Made by a program: the position numbers and the translations under genes. Of a stretch of 16,500 bases of DNA, positions 1 through 6,478 are shown piece after piece. The DNA is from DASYQV01 sp036005125. GTDB taxonomy: Bacteria; Acidobacteriota; Vicinamibacteria; Vicinamibacterales; UBA2999. Location of the stretch: assembly GCA_036005125.1 (NCBI GenBank), contig DASYQV010000188.1:1-16500 (forward strand). The letters run 5' to 3'. The notes beneath the pieces are model-generated. The model was not told where the DNA came from. It made no database searches and saw only the letters and a list, made by a program, of their open reading frames with translations. Numbering within the stretch: the first letter of the stretch is position 1; each line of letters starts with the position of its first letter.

Positions 1-1140
1 CAGGTTGATGGTCGGCGGCAGCACGCCGCGTGTCATCGCGAGCGCGGTCGCCACCACGCCCGCGGCGCCGCTCGCCCCCTGGGGATGGCCGATCATCGAC
101 TTGATCGACGACCCGGGGACGCGGTCCGCGTGGGCGCCGAAGACCCGCCGCACGCACCGCGACTCGATCGCGTCATTGAGCTGCGTCGAGGTGCCGTGAT
201 AGTTGACGTAGCCGATTTCTTCCAGCCGTCGACCCGATTTGCTCAGAGCGGTCACGATGCAGCGGACGATCTCCTCGCCATCGGGGTCCATCTGCACCCG
301 ATGGTACGCGTCGCACGTCGACGCGTATCCTTCGACCACGGCGTACGGTCGTGCGCCGCGCGCACGCGCGCGGTCCTCGCGCTCGAGCACGAGCATCCAC
401 GCGCCCTCGCCGAGAACGAACCCGTCACGTCCACGATCGAAGGGTCGCGAGGCGGCCGCCGGTCGATCGTTATAGCGGGTGGACACCGCGCGCATGCGGG
501 AAAACCCAAAGATCATCCCCGGCAGGACACACCCGTCGCTGCCGCCCGACAAGACCACGTCGTATTCGCCCCCGCGAATGAGCGAGGCGGCGTACCCGAT
601 CGCGTCGGTCGAGCTCGTGCAGCCGCACGACAGGACGTGACTCATGCCGTGCAGCCCGAGCGAGATCGAGATCTCGCTCGACACCATGCCGCAGATGCCG
701 ATCGCGATGGCGTACGGGGTGACGTGCCGGCCGCCGTTGACGAAGAAATCCTGATACTGCCGCTCGCCGATGTCGACGCCGCCACCGCCGCTGCCGATCA
801 GGACGCCCGCGTCCTGCTCGCCGGCGCGCAAGCCGGCGTCCTGCCAGGCCTCGCGCGCGGCGAGCACGCCGTAGAGCGCGGCACGCGAATAGTGCTTCGG
901 ATCGGCCCGTGCGTCGTGCTCCGAATCGCCCTCGAGCGGCGCGGCCTGATCAATCGAGACCGGAGGAACCCATGCCGCGACCCGGCAGGGATACCGGGAG
1001 ACGTCGAATTGAGTAATCGCCTTCGTGCCGCTCGCGCCGCGGCTCACGTGGTGCCAGAAACACTCACGCCCGAGACCGAAAGGCGACACCACGCCGATCC
1101 CGCTGATGACGACGCGAGGGTGGCCGTTGGAGTACGACAT
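1..1140 (-). CDS. Beta-ketoacyl-ACP synthase, FabB/FabF type (3' end off the window)
   Basis: This gene encodes a decarboxylating condensing enzyme of the thiolase fold, which joins malonyl-ACP to an acyl primer. Its 380 visible residues start at an ATG read from 1140 down. The catalytic triad is readable: nucleophile Cys174 in SCGCTSSTDAIG, His315 in NYHGTSTQLND, and His352 in KSMIGHPQGASGAAG. The glycine-rich GVLIGSGGGG stretch lies near residue 112. About 30 C-terminal residues are missing at the window edge. Cys172 lies two residues before the nucleophile, where E. coli FabF has ATACTSG. The context (next to a membrane methyltransferase, with no acpP or fabD in view) does not say whether it serves primary fatty-acid synthesis or a secondary lipid or polyketide route, so I give no gene symbol. 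It is divergent from the methyltransferase across 22 bp, and I see no Shine-Dalgarno sequence. The family call is firm; the specific role is open. Confidence 0.93.
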   Translation of the reverse strand, partial: MSYSNGHPRVVISGIGVVSPFGLGRECFWHHVSRGASGTKAITQFDVSRYPCRVAAWVPPVSIDQAAPLEGDSEHDARADPKHYSRAALYGVLAAREAWQDAGLRAGEQDAGVLIGSGGGGVDIGERQYQDFFVNGGRHVTPYAIAIGICGMVSSEISISLGLHGMSHVLSCGCTSSTDAIGYAASLIRGGEYDVVLSGGSDGCVLPGMIFGFSRMRAVSTRYNDRPAAASRPFDRGRDGFVLGEGAWMLVLEREDRARARGARPYAVVEGYASTCDAYHRVQMDPDGEEIVRCIVTALSKSGRRLEEIGYVNYHGTSTQLNDAIESRCVRRVFGAHADRVPGSSIKSMIGHPQGASGAAGVVATALAMTRGVLPPTINL

Positions 1141-1154
1141 GGGGTCACTATAAT
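1127..1154 (+). promoter_or_regulatory. Candidate sigma70-type promoter giving a leaderless transcript
   Basis: A perfect TATAAT lies at 1149-1154, with TTGGAG at 1127-1132 as a weak -35 box and a 16-bp spacer. Transcription would start at about 1161-1163, directly at the ATG of the methyltransferase. The -35 box lies inside the first codons of the divergent ketosynthase gene. On the opposite strand TATAGT (1152 to 1147) could serve the ketosynthase, but no -35 is visible for it. Confidence 0.45.
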
Positions 1155-1162
1155 ACGCGGCG

Positions 1163-1879
1163 ATGGAGACGGCGCTACCCGCATCGGGTCCGCTCGCGCG
1201 CGCGTTTGCCTGGGCCGGCGGGGCGGTGTTTGCGCTCTCACTTCTCTATACGGCTCTTGCGTACGCCACGGTGTTCGGACGGCCTGCGCCAACCGGAAAC
1301 GTGTGGGCTCCGGTCGCGATCAACGTTCTTCTGTTCAGCGCCTTCGCGCTGCATCACAGCGTCTTCGCGCGCGACCGTATCCGGCGAGCTGTGGCGGCGC
1401 TGGTGAGCTCGGAGCTCGAGCGATCCGTGTACGTGTGGATCGCGAGTCTCATGCTGATCGCCGTGTGCGCGCTATGGCAGCCCGTGCCAGGCGTTGCATG
1501 GAGCGCCTCTGGCGCGGCCCGCTGGACGCTGTACGGCCTGCAGGTTGCCGGTAGCGTCATCGCGCTCTGGAGCGCGGCGGCTATTGACGCGCTGGAGTTG
1601 GCGGGAATCCGTCAGCGCGCGGCCTCGTCGCAGCCGACAGAGTTCAAAACAACCGGTCCGTACGGCTGGGTGAGACATCCGATCTATGTGGGCTGGTTCC
1701 TGATGGTCTTCGCCACGCCCACGATGACGGCCACCAGGCTCGTGTTCGCGATTGCGAGCAGCGCGTACCTGCTCATTGCGATTCCATTCGAGGAGCGATC
1801 GCTGCGCAAATCCACGGAGGGGGCCTACGAGCGCTACGCGCGCACGGTCCGGTGGAAGCTCCTGCCGGGGATCTACTGA
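1163..1879 (+). CDS. Integral-membrane ICMT/PEMT-family methyltransferase (MddA/NnrU-like)
   Basis: This is a 238-aa polytopic membrane protein with hydrophobic spans near residues 12-36, 48-66, 88-107, 118-141 and 173-207. The C-terminal signature of the isoprenylcysteine/phospholipid methyltransferase superfamily is clear: GPYGWVRHPIYVGW (residues 165-178, RHP at 171-173), then FATPTMT, then FEER (209-212). These residues form the S-adenosylmethionine pocket in this superfamily. The FATPTMT segment reminds me of methanethiol S-methyltransferase (MddA), but that is pattern memory and the substrate is not proven. The start is the first ATG after the TATAAT at 1149-1154; there is no room for a ribosome binding site, which fits leaderless translation. 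It converges with the small zinc-ribbon gene, the two stops being separated by a 7-bp repeat hairpin. Confidence 0.82.
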   Translation: METALPASGPLARAFAWAGGAVFALSLLYTALAYATVFGRPAPTGNVWAPVAINVLLFSAFALHHSVFARDRIRRAVAALVSSELERSVYVWIASLMLIAVCALWQPVPGVAWSASGAARWTLYGLQVAGSVIALWSAAAIDALELAGIRQRAASSQPTEFKTTGPYGWVRHPIYVGWFLMVFATPTMTATRLVFAIASSAYLLIAIPFEERSLRKSTEGAYERYARTVRWKLLPGIY

Positions 1880-1955
1880 TTCTTGATTCTTGATTTCGAT
1901 TGGATTCCCGATTGGAATCAGGAATCAGGAATCAGGAATCAGGAATCAGGAATCG
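1878..1955. repeat. Heptamer array A with inverted halves
   Basis: GATTCTT occurs twice in tandem from 1878, followed by degenerate GATT-containing units. The unit GGAATCA then repeats five times perfectly at 1914-1948, with a sixth altered copy (GGAATCG) at 1949-1955. The left half is close to the reverse complement of the right half, and its differences are mostly of the G-U-pairing type, so RNA from the plus strand could fold into a long hairpin. It fills the gap between two convergent genes and overlaps both stop codons. Confidence 0.85.
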
Positions 1956-2260
1956 AGAGGTTCCTCTTCGTCCTGCGGCAACCCCTCGAGCTCCTCGAGG
2001 AACACCAACGCGCGATGGGACGGAATCTCGAACCGTTTGCCGCAGGTCTTGCACGTGACGTCGTCATCGATGCGGACGAGGTGATCCTTCACCTTCGCGA
2101 ACAGTGCGCGGTCACGCTCGGTAGCGCCGGCCGGCACGTGCGGTTTCTTGGTGCGACGCATCCAGCGAATCGCGTAGTCGTTCGTGCGGCGGCATCGCGG
2201 ACACTGGAAACGCGCGGGACGCTGCTCCGGTTTCTCGTTGAAGAACTGTCGTTCGTCCAC
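1946..2260 (-). CDS. Small hypothetical protein with a split zinc ribbon
   Basis: This is a 104-aa hydrophilic protein with two CxxC knuckles: Cys20/Cys23 in FQCPRCRR and Cys70/Cys73 in VTCKTCGKRF. That spacing would make one zinc ribbon with a 46-residue insert. The C-terminus is acidic (EELEGLPQDEEE). I chose the GTG at 2260 because the residues after it (VDERQFFNEKPEQRP) look like a real N-terminus, whereas upstream in-frame sequence is low-quality; no convincing Shine-Dalgarno sequence supports it. The stop codon TGA is supplied by the heptamer array. I do not recognise a named family. A nucleic-acid-binding or structural zinc role is a guess from the motif alone. Confidence 0.68.
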   Translation of the reverse strand: MDERQFFNEKPEQRPARFQCPRCRRTNDYAIRWMRRTKKPHVPAGATERDRALFAKVKDHLVRIDDDVTCKTCGKRFEIPSHRALVFLEELEGLPQDEEEPLDS

Positions 2261-2365
2261 GAGAGCGCATGTTATCAGGTGGAGGACGCTACGGGAGCGG
2301 AGGCCGCCGAGACGATTCACACGCAGAGCTCGCGAAGATCGCGGAGCTTGTCCTGGAACGGCTCT

Positions 2366-2425
2366 GTGACGCTCACGCGCTGATTTTTCGTTTTTTTAGC
2401 AAATTCCGCAGCGCGTGAGTGTCAC
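2366..2425. repeat. 17-bp inverted repeat around a T-rich loop
   Basis: The left arm GTGACGCTCACGCGCTG (2366-2382) pairs with the right arm CAGCGCGTGAGTGTCAC (2409-2425) at 16 of 17 positions. The one exception is G opposite T, which is a wobble pair in plus-strand RNA. The 26-base loop contains runs of five and seven T. The T-run lies inside the loop rather than after the stem, so it is not a standard terminator. Confidence 0.8.
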
Positions 2426-2570
2426 CAGAAACACAGCGTTCTCAGCGTGCTCCGCGTTCAATCCGTCTCCGCGTCCTCGGACTCGGATCGACCTCCCCGT
2501 GCTCTCGCTATCCAAAAATTTGAACGCCGAAGAACGGCCTCGGGATGCGGCGCCGCTGATAGACTGGAAC

Positions 2571-2594
2571 GTGCGGACCGTACACAGTCCGCAC
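2571..2594. promoter_or_regulatory. Perfect 8-bp inverted repeat before lon (possible operator or hairpin)
   Basis: GTGCGGAC (2571-2578) and GTCCGCAC (2587-2594) are exact reverse complements with an 8-base spacer, ending 3 bases before the lon ATG. It does not match CIRCE or HAIR as I know them. A GTG at 2571 is in frame with lon, so the repeat might instead be coding if that start is used. Confidence 0.5.
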
Positions 2595-2597
2595 CGC

Positions 2598-4952
2598 ATG
2601 GCCGAAGCGACGCCTCCCACTCTTCCAGCCGAGCTTCCAGTCCTCCCCTTACGGCGCACGGTTGCGTTTCCCCTGACCCTGCAGCCACTGGCGGTCAACC
2701 GCCCGGTCTCGATCGAGTCGGTGAATCGCGCGCTCGGCAGCGATCGCATGTTGTTCATGGTGCTGCAGGAGAGCGATACCGACGATCCGTCGCCCGACGA
2801 TCTCCGGCGCGTCGGTACGGTGGGCATCATCCGCCAGATGGCCAAGACGGCCAACGGCATCAACATCATCGTCGAAGGGGTCGCCCGCGCACGTGCCAGC
2901 GCGATTACCCGCACGGGCACGACCATGCGCGCCGAGATCACGCCGCTGCCCGAGCGCGTCGAGCACTCGATGGAGGTCGAGGCCCATCTCCGACGCATCC
3001 ACGATCTCATCGAGAAGGCCGTCTCTCTGTCGACGGGTCTCTCGGAGGAGCTGCGCGCCGTTGTCCTGAACATCGACGACCCGCTGCGCCTGGTCTACGT
3101 GCTCGCGACCTTGATCGACATGATTCCCGCGGACAAGCAGGCACTCCTCGAGGAGAACGACATCCTGAAGAAGCTGCAGGCGATTGCGGCTGCCTTGACC
3201 CGTGAGGTGTCGCTCCTCGAATTGAAGGGAAAGATCGAGTCGCAGGCGCAGCAGGAGATGACAGACGCGCAGCGGCAGTATTACCTGCGCCAGCAGCTCA
3301 AGGCGATTCAACAGGAGCTCGGGGAAGGCGAGGGCAACGAGCTGGCGGAGCTGCGCCAGCGGATAGAGGAGGCCAACCTGCCCGAGGCGGTGAACAAGGT
3401 GGCCAACCGTGAGGTCGATCGGCTCGGCCGCATGTCACCGGCCTCGCCCGAGTACCAGATGATCCGCACGTACCTCGACTGGGTCCTCGACGTGCCCTGG
3501 GCGGTCACGACGCCGGACCGCATCGATCCCGTCGAGGCGCGCAAGGTGCTCGACGAGGATCACTATGACCTGGACAAGGTCAAGGATCGGATCGTCGAGT
3601 ATCTGGCGGTACGCAAGCTGAAAGGCGACATGCGGGGGCCGATCCTGTGCTTCGTCGGCGCGCCCGGGGTGGGCAAGACGTCGCTCGGACAGTCGATCGC
3701 GCGTGCGATGTCGCGCAAGTTCGTGCGCATGTCGCTTGGCGGAGTACGGGACGAAGCCGAGATCCGCGGGCACCGGCGCACGTACATCGGTTCGATGCCC
3801 GGCCGGATCGTCCAGGCCCTGAAGCAGGCCGGCGCCATGAACCCGGTCTTCATGCTGGACGAGATCGACAAGGTCGCGGCCGGTTACCAGGGCGACCCGG
3901 CCGCCGCGCTGCTCGAGGTGCTCGATCCGGCGCAGAACCATTCATTTCGCGATCACTTTCTCGAGATCCCCATCGATCTGTCGCGGGTGCTCTTCATCGC
4001 CACCGCCAACCAGCTCGGGACGGTGCATCCGGCGCTGCTCGATCGGATGGAAATCATCCAGTTGAGCGGCTACACGGAAGAGGAGAAGGTGCAGATTGCG
4101 CGGAAGTATCTCCTTCCGCGGCAGCTTGCCGAGCACGGGCTTCCGGAGGGGGCGCTCGAGCTGACAGCGGGCGCGCTCAGCACGGTCATCAGCGAGTACA
4201 CCCGCGAGGCCGGGGTGCGCAATCTGGAACGCCAGCTGGGGACGATCGCCCGGAAGGTGGCGGCGCGCATTGCCACGCTGCCGCCAGGCGAGCCGCCGCC
4301 CCGCACGATTGTCGATCGCGCAGACGTCGTCCAGTATCTGGGGCCGCCTCGCTTCAAGAAAGAAGTGGCATTCCGGACGCAGCGCCCGGGTGTCGCGACC
4401 GGTGTCGCGTGGACCGAGACGGGCGGCGACGTGTTGTTCATCGAGGCGACACTGCTCCCCGGAGGGAACCAGAACATCATCCTCACGGGCCAGCTCGGCA
4501 CGGTTATGCAGGAGTCCGCACGCGCTGCGCTGAGCCACCTGCGCGCCAACGCGGAAGAGCTGGGTCTCTCGCCGGATTTTCTTGCGCACCACGATCTCCA
4601 CATTCATGTGCCGGCCGGCGCCATCCCCAAGGACGGTCCGTCAGCGGGCGTCACCATCGCGACAGCGATTCTGTCAGCGGCGCGGAAGCAGCCGGTGCGG
4701 CAGGATCTGGCGATGACCGGCGAGATCACGCTGAGCGGGCTCGTGCTCCCCGTCGGCGGCATCCGTGAAAAGGCGCTCGCGGCTCGCCGGATGGCTCTTC
4801 ACACATTCGTGCTTCCGGCGCTCAACGAGCCGGACCTGGCCGATCTGCCAGAGGAAGTGCGCCGCGCCATGCGTTTCGTGCCGGTGGAGACTCTCGAAGA
4901 GGTGTTGAAGGTGGCCATGCCGGATCGCGTTCCCGCAGCCACGCAACCGTGA
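2598..4952 (+). CDS. lon: ATP-dependent serine protease Lon
   Basis: This gene encodes cytoplasmic AAA+ protease Lon, which unfolds and degrades damaged and short-lived regulatory proteins. From the ATG at 2598 it is 784 aa, the same length as E. coli Lon. The order is an N-terminal substrate-binding domain (starting LPVLPLRRTVAFP), a coiled-coil middle with QYYLRQQLKAIQQELGEGE, Walker A GAPGVGKT at 354-361, Walker B FMLDEIDK with Asp421, and the C-terminal protease domain. Catalytic Ser682 sits in PKDGPSAGVT and Lys725 in GGIREKALAA, the usual Ser-Lys dyad. The frame is open to 2415, but the added 61 residues match no Lon N-terminus. An in-frame GTG at 2571 is an alternative start. No good Shine-Dalgarno sequence precedes either. 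It stands alone, with no clpX or clpP nearby. Confidence 0.97.
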   Translation: MAEATPPTLPAELPVLPLRRTVAFPLTLQPLAVNRPVSIESVNRALGSDRMLFMVLQESDTDDPSPDDLRRVGTVGIIRQMAKTANGINIIVEGVARARASAITRTGTTMRAEITPLPERVEHSMEVEAHLRRIHDLIEKAVSLSTGLSEELRAVVLNIDDPLRLVYVLATLIDMIPADKQALLEENDILKKLQAIAAALTREVSLLELKGKIESQAQQEMTDAQRQYYLRQQLKAIQQELGEGEGNELAELRQRIEEANLPEAVNKVANREVDRLGRMSPASPEYQMIRTYLDWVLDVPWAVTTPDRIDPVEARKVLDEDHYDLDKVKDRIVEYLAVRKLKGDMRGPILCFVGAPGVGKTSLGQSIARAMSRKFVRMSLGGVRDEAEIRGHRRTYIGSMPGRIVQALKQAGAMNPVFMLDEIDKVAAGYQGDPAAALLEVLDPAQNHSFRDHFLEIPIDLSRVLFIATANQLGTVHPALLDRMEIIQLSGYTEEEKVQIARKYLLPRQLAEHGLPEGALELTAGALSTVISEYTREAGVRNLERQLGTIARKVAARIATLPPGEPPPRTIVDRADVVQYLGPPRFKKEVAFRTQRPGVATGVAWTETGGDVLFIEATLLPGGNQNIILTGQLGTVMQESARAALSHLRANAEELGLSPDFLAHHDLHIHVPAGAIPKDGPSAGVTIATAILSAARKQPVRQDLAMTGEITLSGLVLPVGGIREKALAARRMALHTFVLPALNEPDLADLPEEVRRAMRFVPVETLEEVLKVAMPDRVPAATQP

Positions 4953-5050
4953 CGCGTCGCGATGTTGATACACCTCACTGAATCCTGTAAGTTGAGCGTG
5001 AAACTCTCGTGTGCAAGGCCTTGAGCCCTGAGCCTTAAGCCCTAAGCCCT
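4953..5050. other. Gap between lon and the glycosyltransferase gene
   Basis: This 98-bp gap contains TTGATA (4965-4970) and TGTAAG (4986-4991), a poor promoter pair with only a 15-bp spacer, and then heptamer array B right up to the next start codon. I see no terminator hairpin after lon. Confidence 0.4.
5022..5050. repeat. Heptamer array B
   Basis: Four consecutive 7-base units, TGAGCCC, TGAGCCT, TAAGCCC and TAAGCCC, run directly into the TTG start codon at 5051. There is no inverted half here. The array supplies the in-frame TAA at 5036-5038 that bounds the next gene on its 5' side. Confidence 0.8.
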
Positions 5051-6217
5051 TTGTCGAACGCCATCGTTTTCTACGTGTCGGGTCATGGCTTCGGCCACGC
5101 GTCGCGCGTGATTGAGGTCGTCAACGCCATCCTCGCCCGGCGTCCCGAAACGCGCATCGGGGTCCGCACCGCGGCCCCACGCTGGCTGTTCGATCTCACC
5201 ATCAAAGGACGGGTCACGTTCAGCCACCTCGAGACCGACACCGGCATCGTCCAGGTGGACAGCCTGACCCTCGACGAGGCCGACAGCATCCGGCGGGCGG
5301 CAGCATTCCACGGGGATCTCGTCACGCGCGCCGCGACAGAGACGCGCGTGCTTCGCGAGCTTGGCGCGGGCCTCGTGGTCGGCGACATTCCGCCGCTTGC
5401 CTTTGCGGTCGCCGCGGCGGCCGGGCTGCCGTCGGTGGCGATCGGCAATTTCACCTGGGACTGGATCTACGCCGACTACCCGCGGGTGCGGCTTGCGCCG
5501 TCGCTCCTGCCCACCATCCGCGCCGCGTACGCCAAGGCATCCATGTCGTTGCGGTTGCCCATGTCGGGTGGCTTCGAGCAGATGGCGAACGTGAAGGACA
5601 TCCCGTTCATCGCGCGACACGCCACGAAGACGCGTGAGGAGGTCACCCGCGCGCTCAAACTGCCCTCGGACAAACCGATCGTGCTGGTGTCGTTCGGTGG
5701 GTACGGCCTCGATGCGCTCGACATCGAGCCGCTGACGAAGTTCAAGAAGTATACGGTCGTCACCACCACCAACACACCGCTCGGCCGGGCGCGCAAAGAG
5801 GCGGGGTCGGAGCGGCGAGGCTCGTTCGTCAGCCTCGCCGAAGAGGCGGTGTACGACGCCGGGATCCGCTACGAAGACCTGGTGGCGGCCGCCGATGCGG
5901 TCGTCACGAAGCCGGGCTACGGCATCATCTCCGAATCGATTGCAAACAACACGGCGGTGCTCTATACCCTCCGCGGCCATTTCCCCGAGTACGACGTGCT
6001 CGTCGAGCACATGCCGAAGTACCTCCGCAACGCGTTCATCAGCCACGACGACTTGTTCGCCGGCCACTGGGAACCCCACCTCGACAAGCTGCTCGCGCAG
6101 CCGGAGCCGAAGAAAAAGCCGGAGACCGATGGCGCCGACGTTGCCGCGGAGATCTTGCTCAAGGCGCTCGACAAGCCGCCGCGGAAGCCGCGGGGGCGGG
6201 TGAAGGTCAAAATCTAG
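5051..6217 (+). CDS. MurG/arabinokinase-N-terminus-like GT-B glycosyltransferase
   Basis: This 388-aa protein is related to the glycosyltransferase-fold domain found alone in many bacteria and at the N-terminus of plant-type L-arabinokinases. The hallmark FYVSGHGFGHASRVIEV (residues 7-23) is the glycine-rich N-terminal loop. The second Rossmann domain carries IVLVSFGGYG and VTKPGYGIISESI (from residue 285), equivalent to the donor-nucleotide region of MurG-like enzymes. The C-terminal tail of about 40 residues is Lys/Pro-rich (KKKPETDG, KPPRKPRGRVKVKI). The acceptor and donor sugars are unknown. The start must be the TTG at 5051: an in-frame TAA lies 13 bases upstream and no ATG or GTG precedes the glycine loop. 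No Shine-Dalgarno sequence is visible because the heptamer array fills that position. No kinase domain is attached. Confidence 0.82.
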   Translation: MSNAIVFYVSGHGFGHASRVIEVVNAILARRPETRIGVRTAAPRWLFDLTIKGRVTFSHLETDTGIVQVDSLTLDEADSIRRAAAFHGDLVTRAATETRVLRELGAGLVVGDIPPLAFAVAAAAGLPSVAIGNFTWDWIYADYPRVRLAPSLLPTIRAAYAKASMSLRLPMSGGFEQMANVKDIPFIARHATKTREEVTRALKLPSDKPIVLVSFGGYGLDALDIEPLTKFKKYTVVTTTNTPLGRARKEAGSERRGSFVSLAEEAVYDAGIRYEDLVAAADAVVTKPGYGIISESIANNTAVLYTLRGHFPEYDVLVEHMPKYLRNAFISHDDLFAGHWEPHLDKLLAQPEPKKKPETDGADVAAEILLKALDKPPRKPRGRVKVKI

Positions 6218-6227
6218 GCTTCACATA

Positions 6228-6471
6228 CGTAGGCCGGGTCTTGAGCCCGTTATGCGGCCCGAAACGCGAATTTTGTACACGTTGTGCGACCGCATAACGG
6301 GCTAGGCGCGCGAAGCGCGCCAAAAGATGCTGGTCTAACCAGCCGAGGGGCTCTGCCCGGTCCGGGGTCCCCAACGCGCGTTTTTGGCGCCTTGGGGTGG
6401 AAGATATCAAGGGGCGGATCCCCTTGGCTGGTTAGACCCAGCGCATGCCGCATCTACAGATGCGGCCTACG
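6228..6471. mobile_element. 244-bp palindrome-rich element A with 9-bp terminal inverted repeats
   Basis: The element is bounded by CGTAGGCCG (6228-6236) and CGGCCTACG (6463-6471). Inside are GCCCGTTATGCGG (6245-6257) with its exact complement at 6290-6302, the hairpin GGCGCGC-GAA-GCGCGCC (6305-6321), and 18-bp arms at 6333-6350 and 6420-6437 with one mismatch. There are also CCCCAA/TTGGGG (6369-6374, 6392-6397), CAAGGGG/CCCCTTG (about 6408-6426), and a terminal hairpin GCCGCATCT-AC-AGATGCGGC (6447-6466). It has no coding capacity of its own. I interpret it as a MITE-like or REP-like element. It fills the whole gap between the glycosyltransferase and peptidase genes. Confidence 0.7.
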
Positions 6472-6478
6472 ACACCAC

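Larger units (their letters stand above)
2261..2597. other. Intergenic region between the zinc-ribbon gene and lon
   Basis: This gap of about 340 bp separates two divergent genes. It holds a 17-bp inverted repeat around a T-rich loop (2366-2425), a degenerate CTCCGCGT-type tract (about 2441-2495), and an 8-bp inverted repeat directly before lon (2571-2594). The lon reading frame stays open upstream to about 2415, but that stretch overlaps these repeats and does not look like protein. I found no clear sigma70 promoter. Confidence 0.6.

Noticed and set aside
85..1554. Long plus-strand reading frame (489 codons)
   Set aside because: It runs antisense through the ketosynthase, whose strand carries the catalytic Cys and His motifs, and then overlaps the methyltransferase. 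Its protein is Arg/Ala/His-rich with no domain, a shadow of high GC.
1883..2383. Plus-strand 166-codon frame starting in array A
   Set aside because: It begins in tandem repeats and is antisense to the zinc-ribbon gene, whose CxxC pairs are a better sign of coding.
2441..2500. Degenerate CTCCGCGT-like repeats before lon
   Set aside because: The copies are too few and too diverged to define a unit or period with confidence.
2415..2597. 61-residue N-terminal extension of Lon
   Set aside because: It starts inside the 17-bp inverted repeat, crosses repeat-like sequence, and does not resemble a Lon N-terminus; ATG 2598 gives the usual length.
3647..4768. 373-codon plus-strand frame within lon
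   Set aside because: It is in another frame of lon with compositionally skewed Arg/Gly/Ala sequence and no motif.
6284..6478. 65-residue N-terminal extension of the M24 peptidase
   Set aside because: It is translated element A; the Tat signal peptide starts at ATG 6479.
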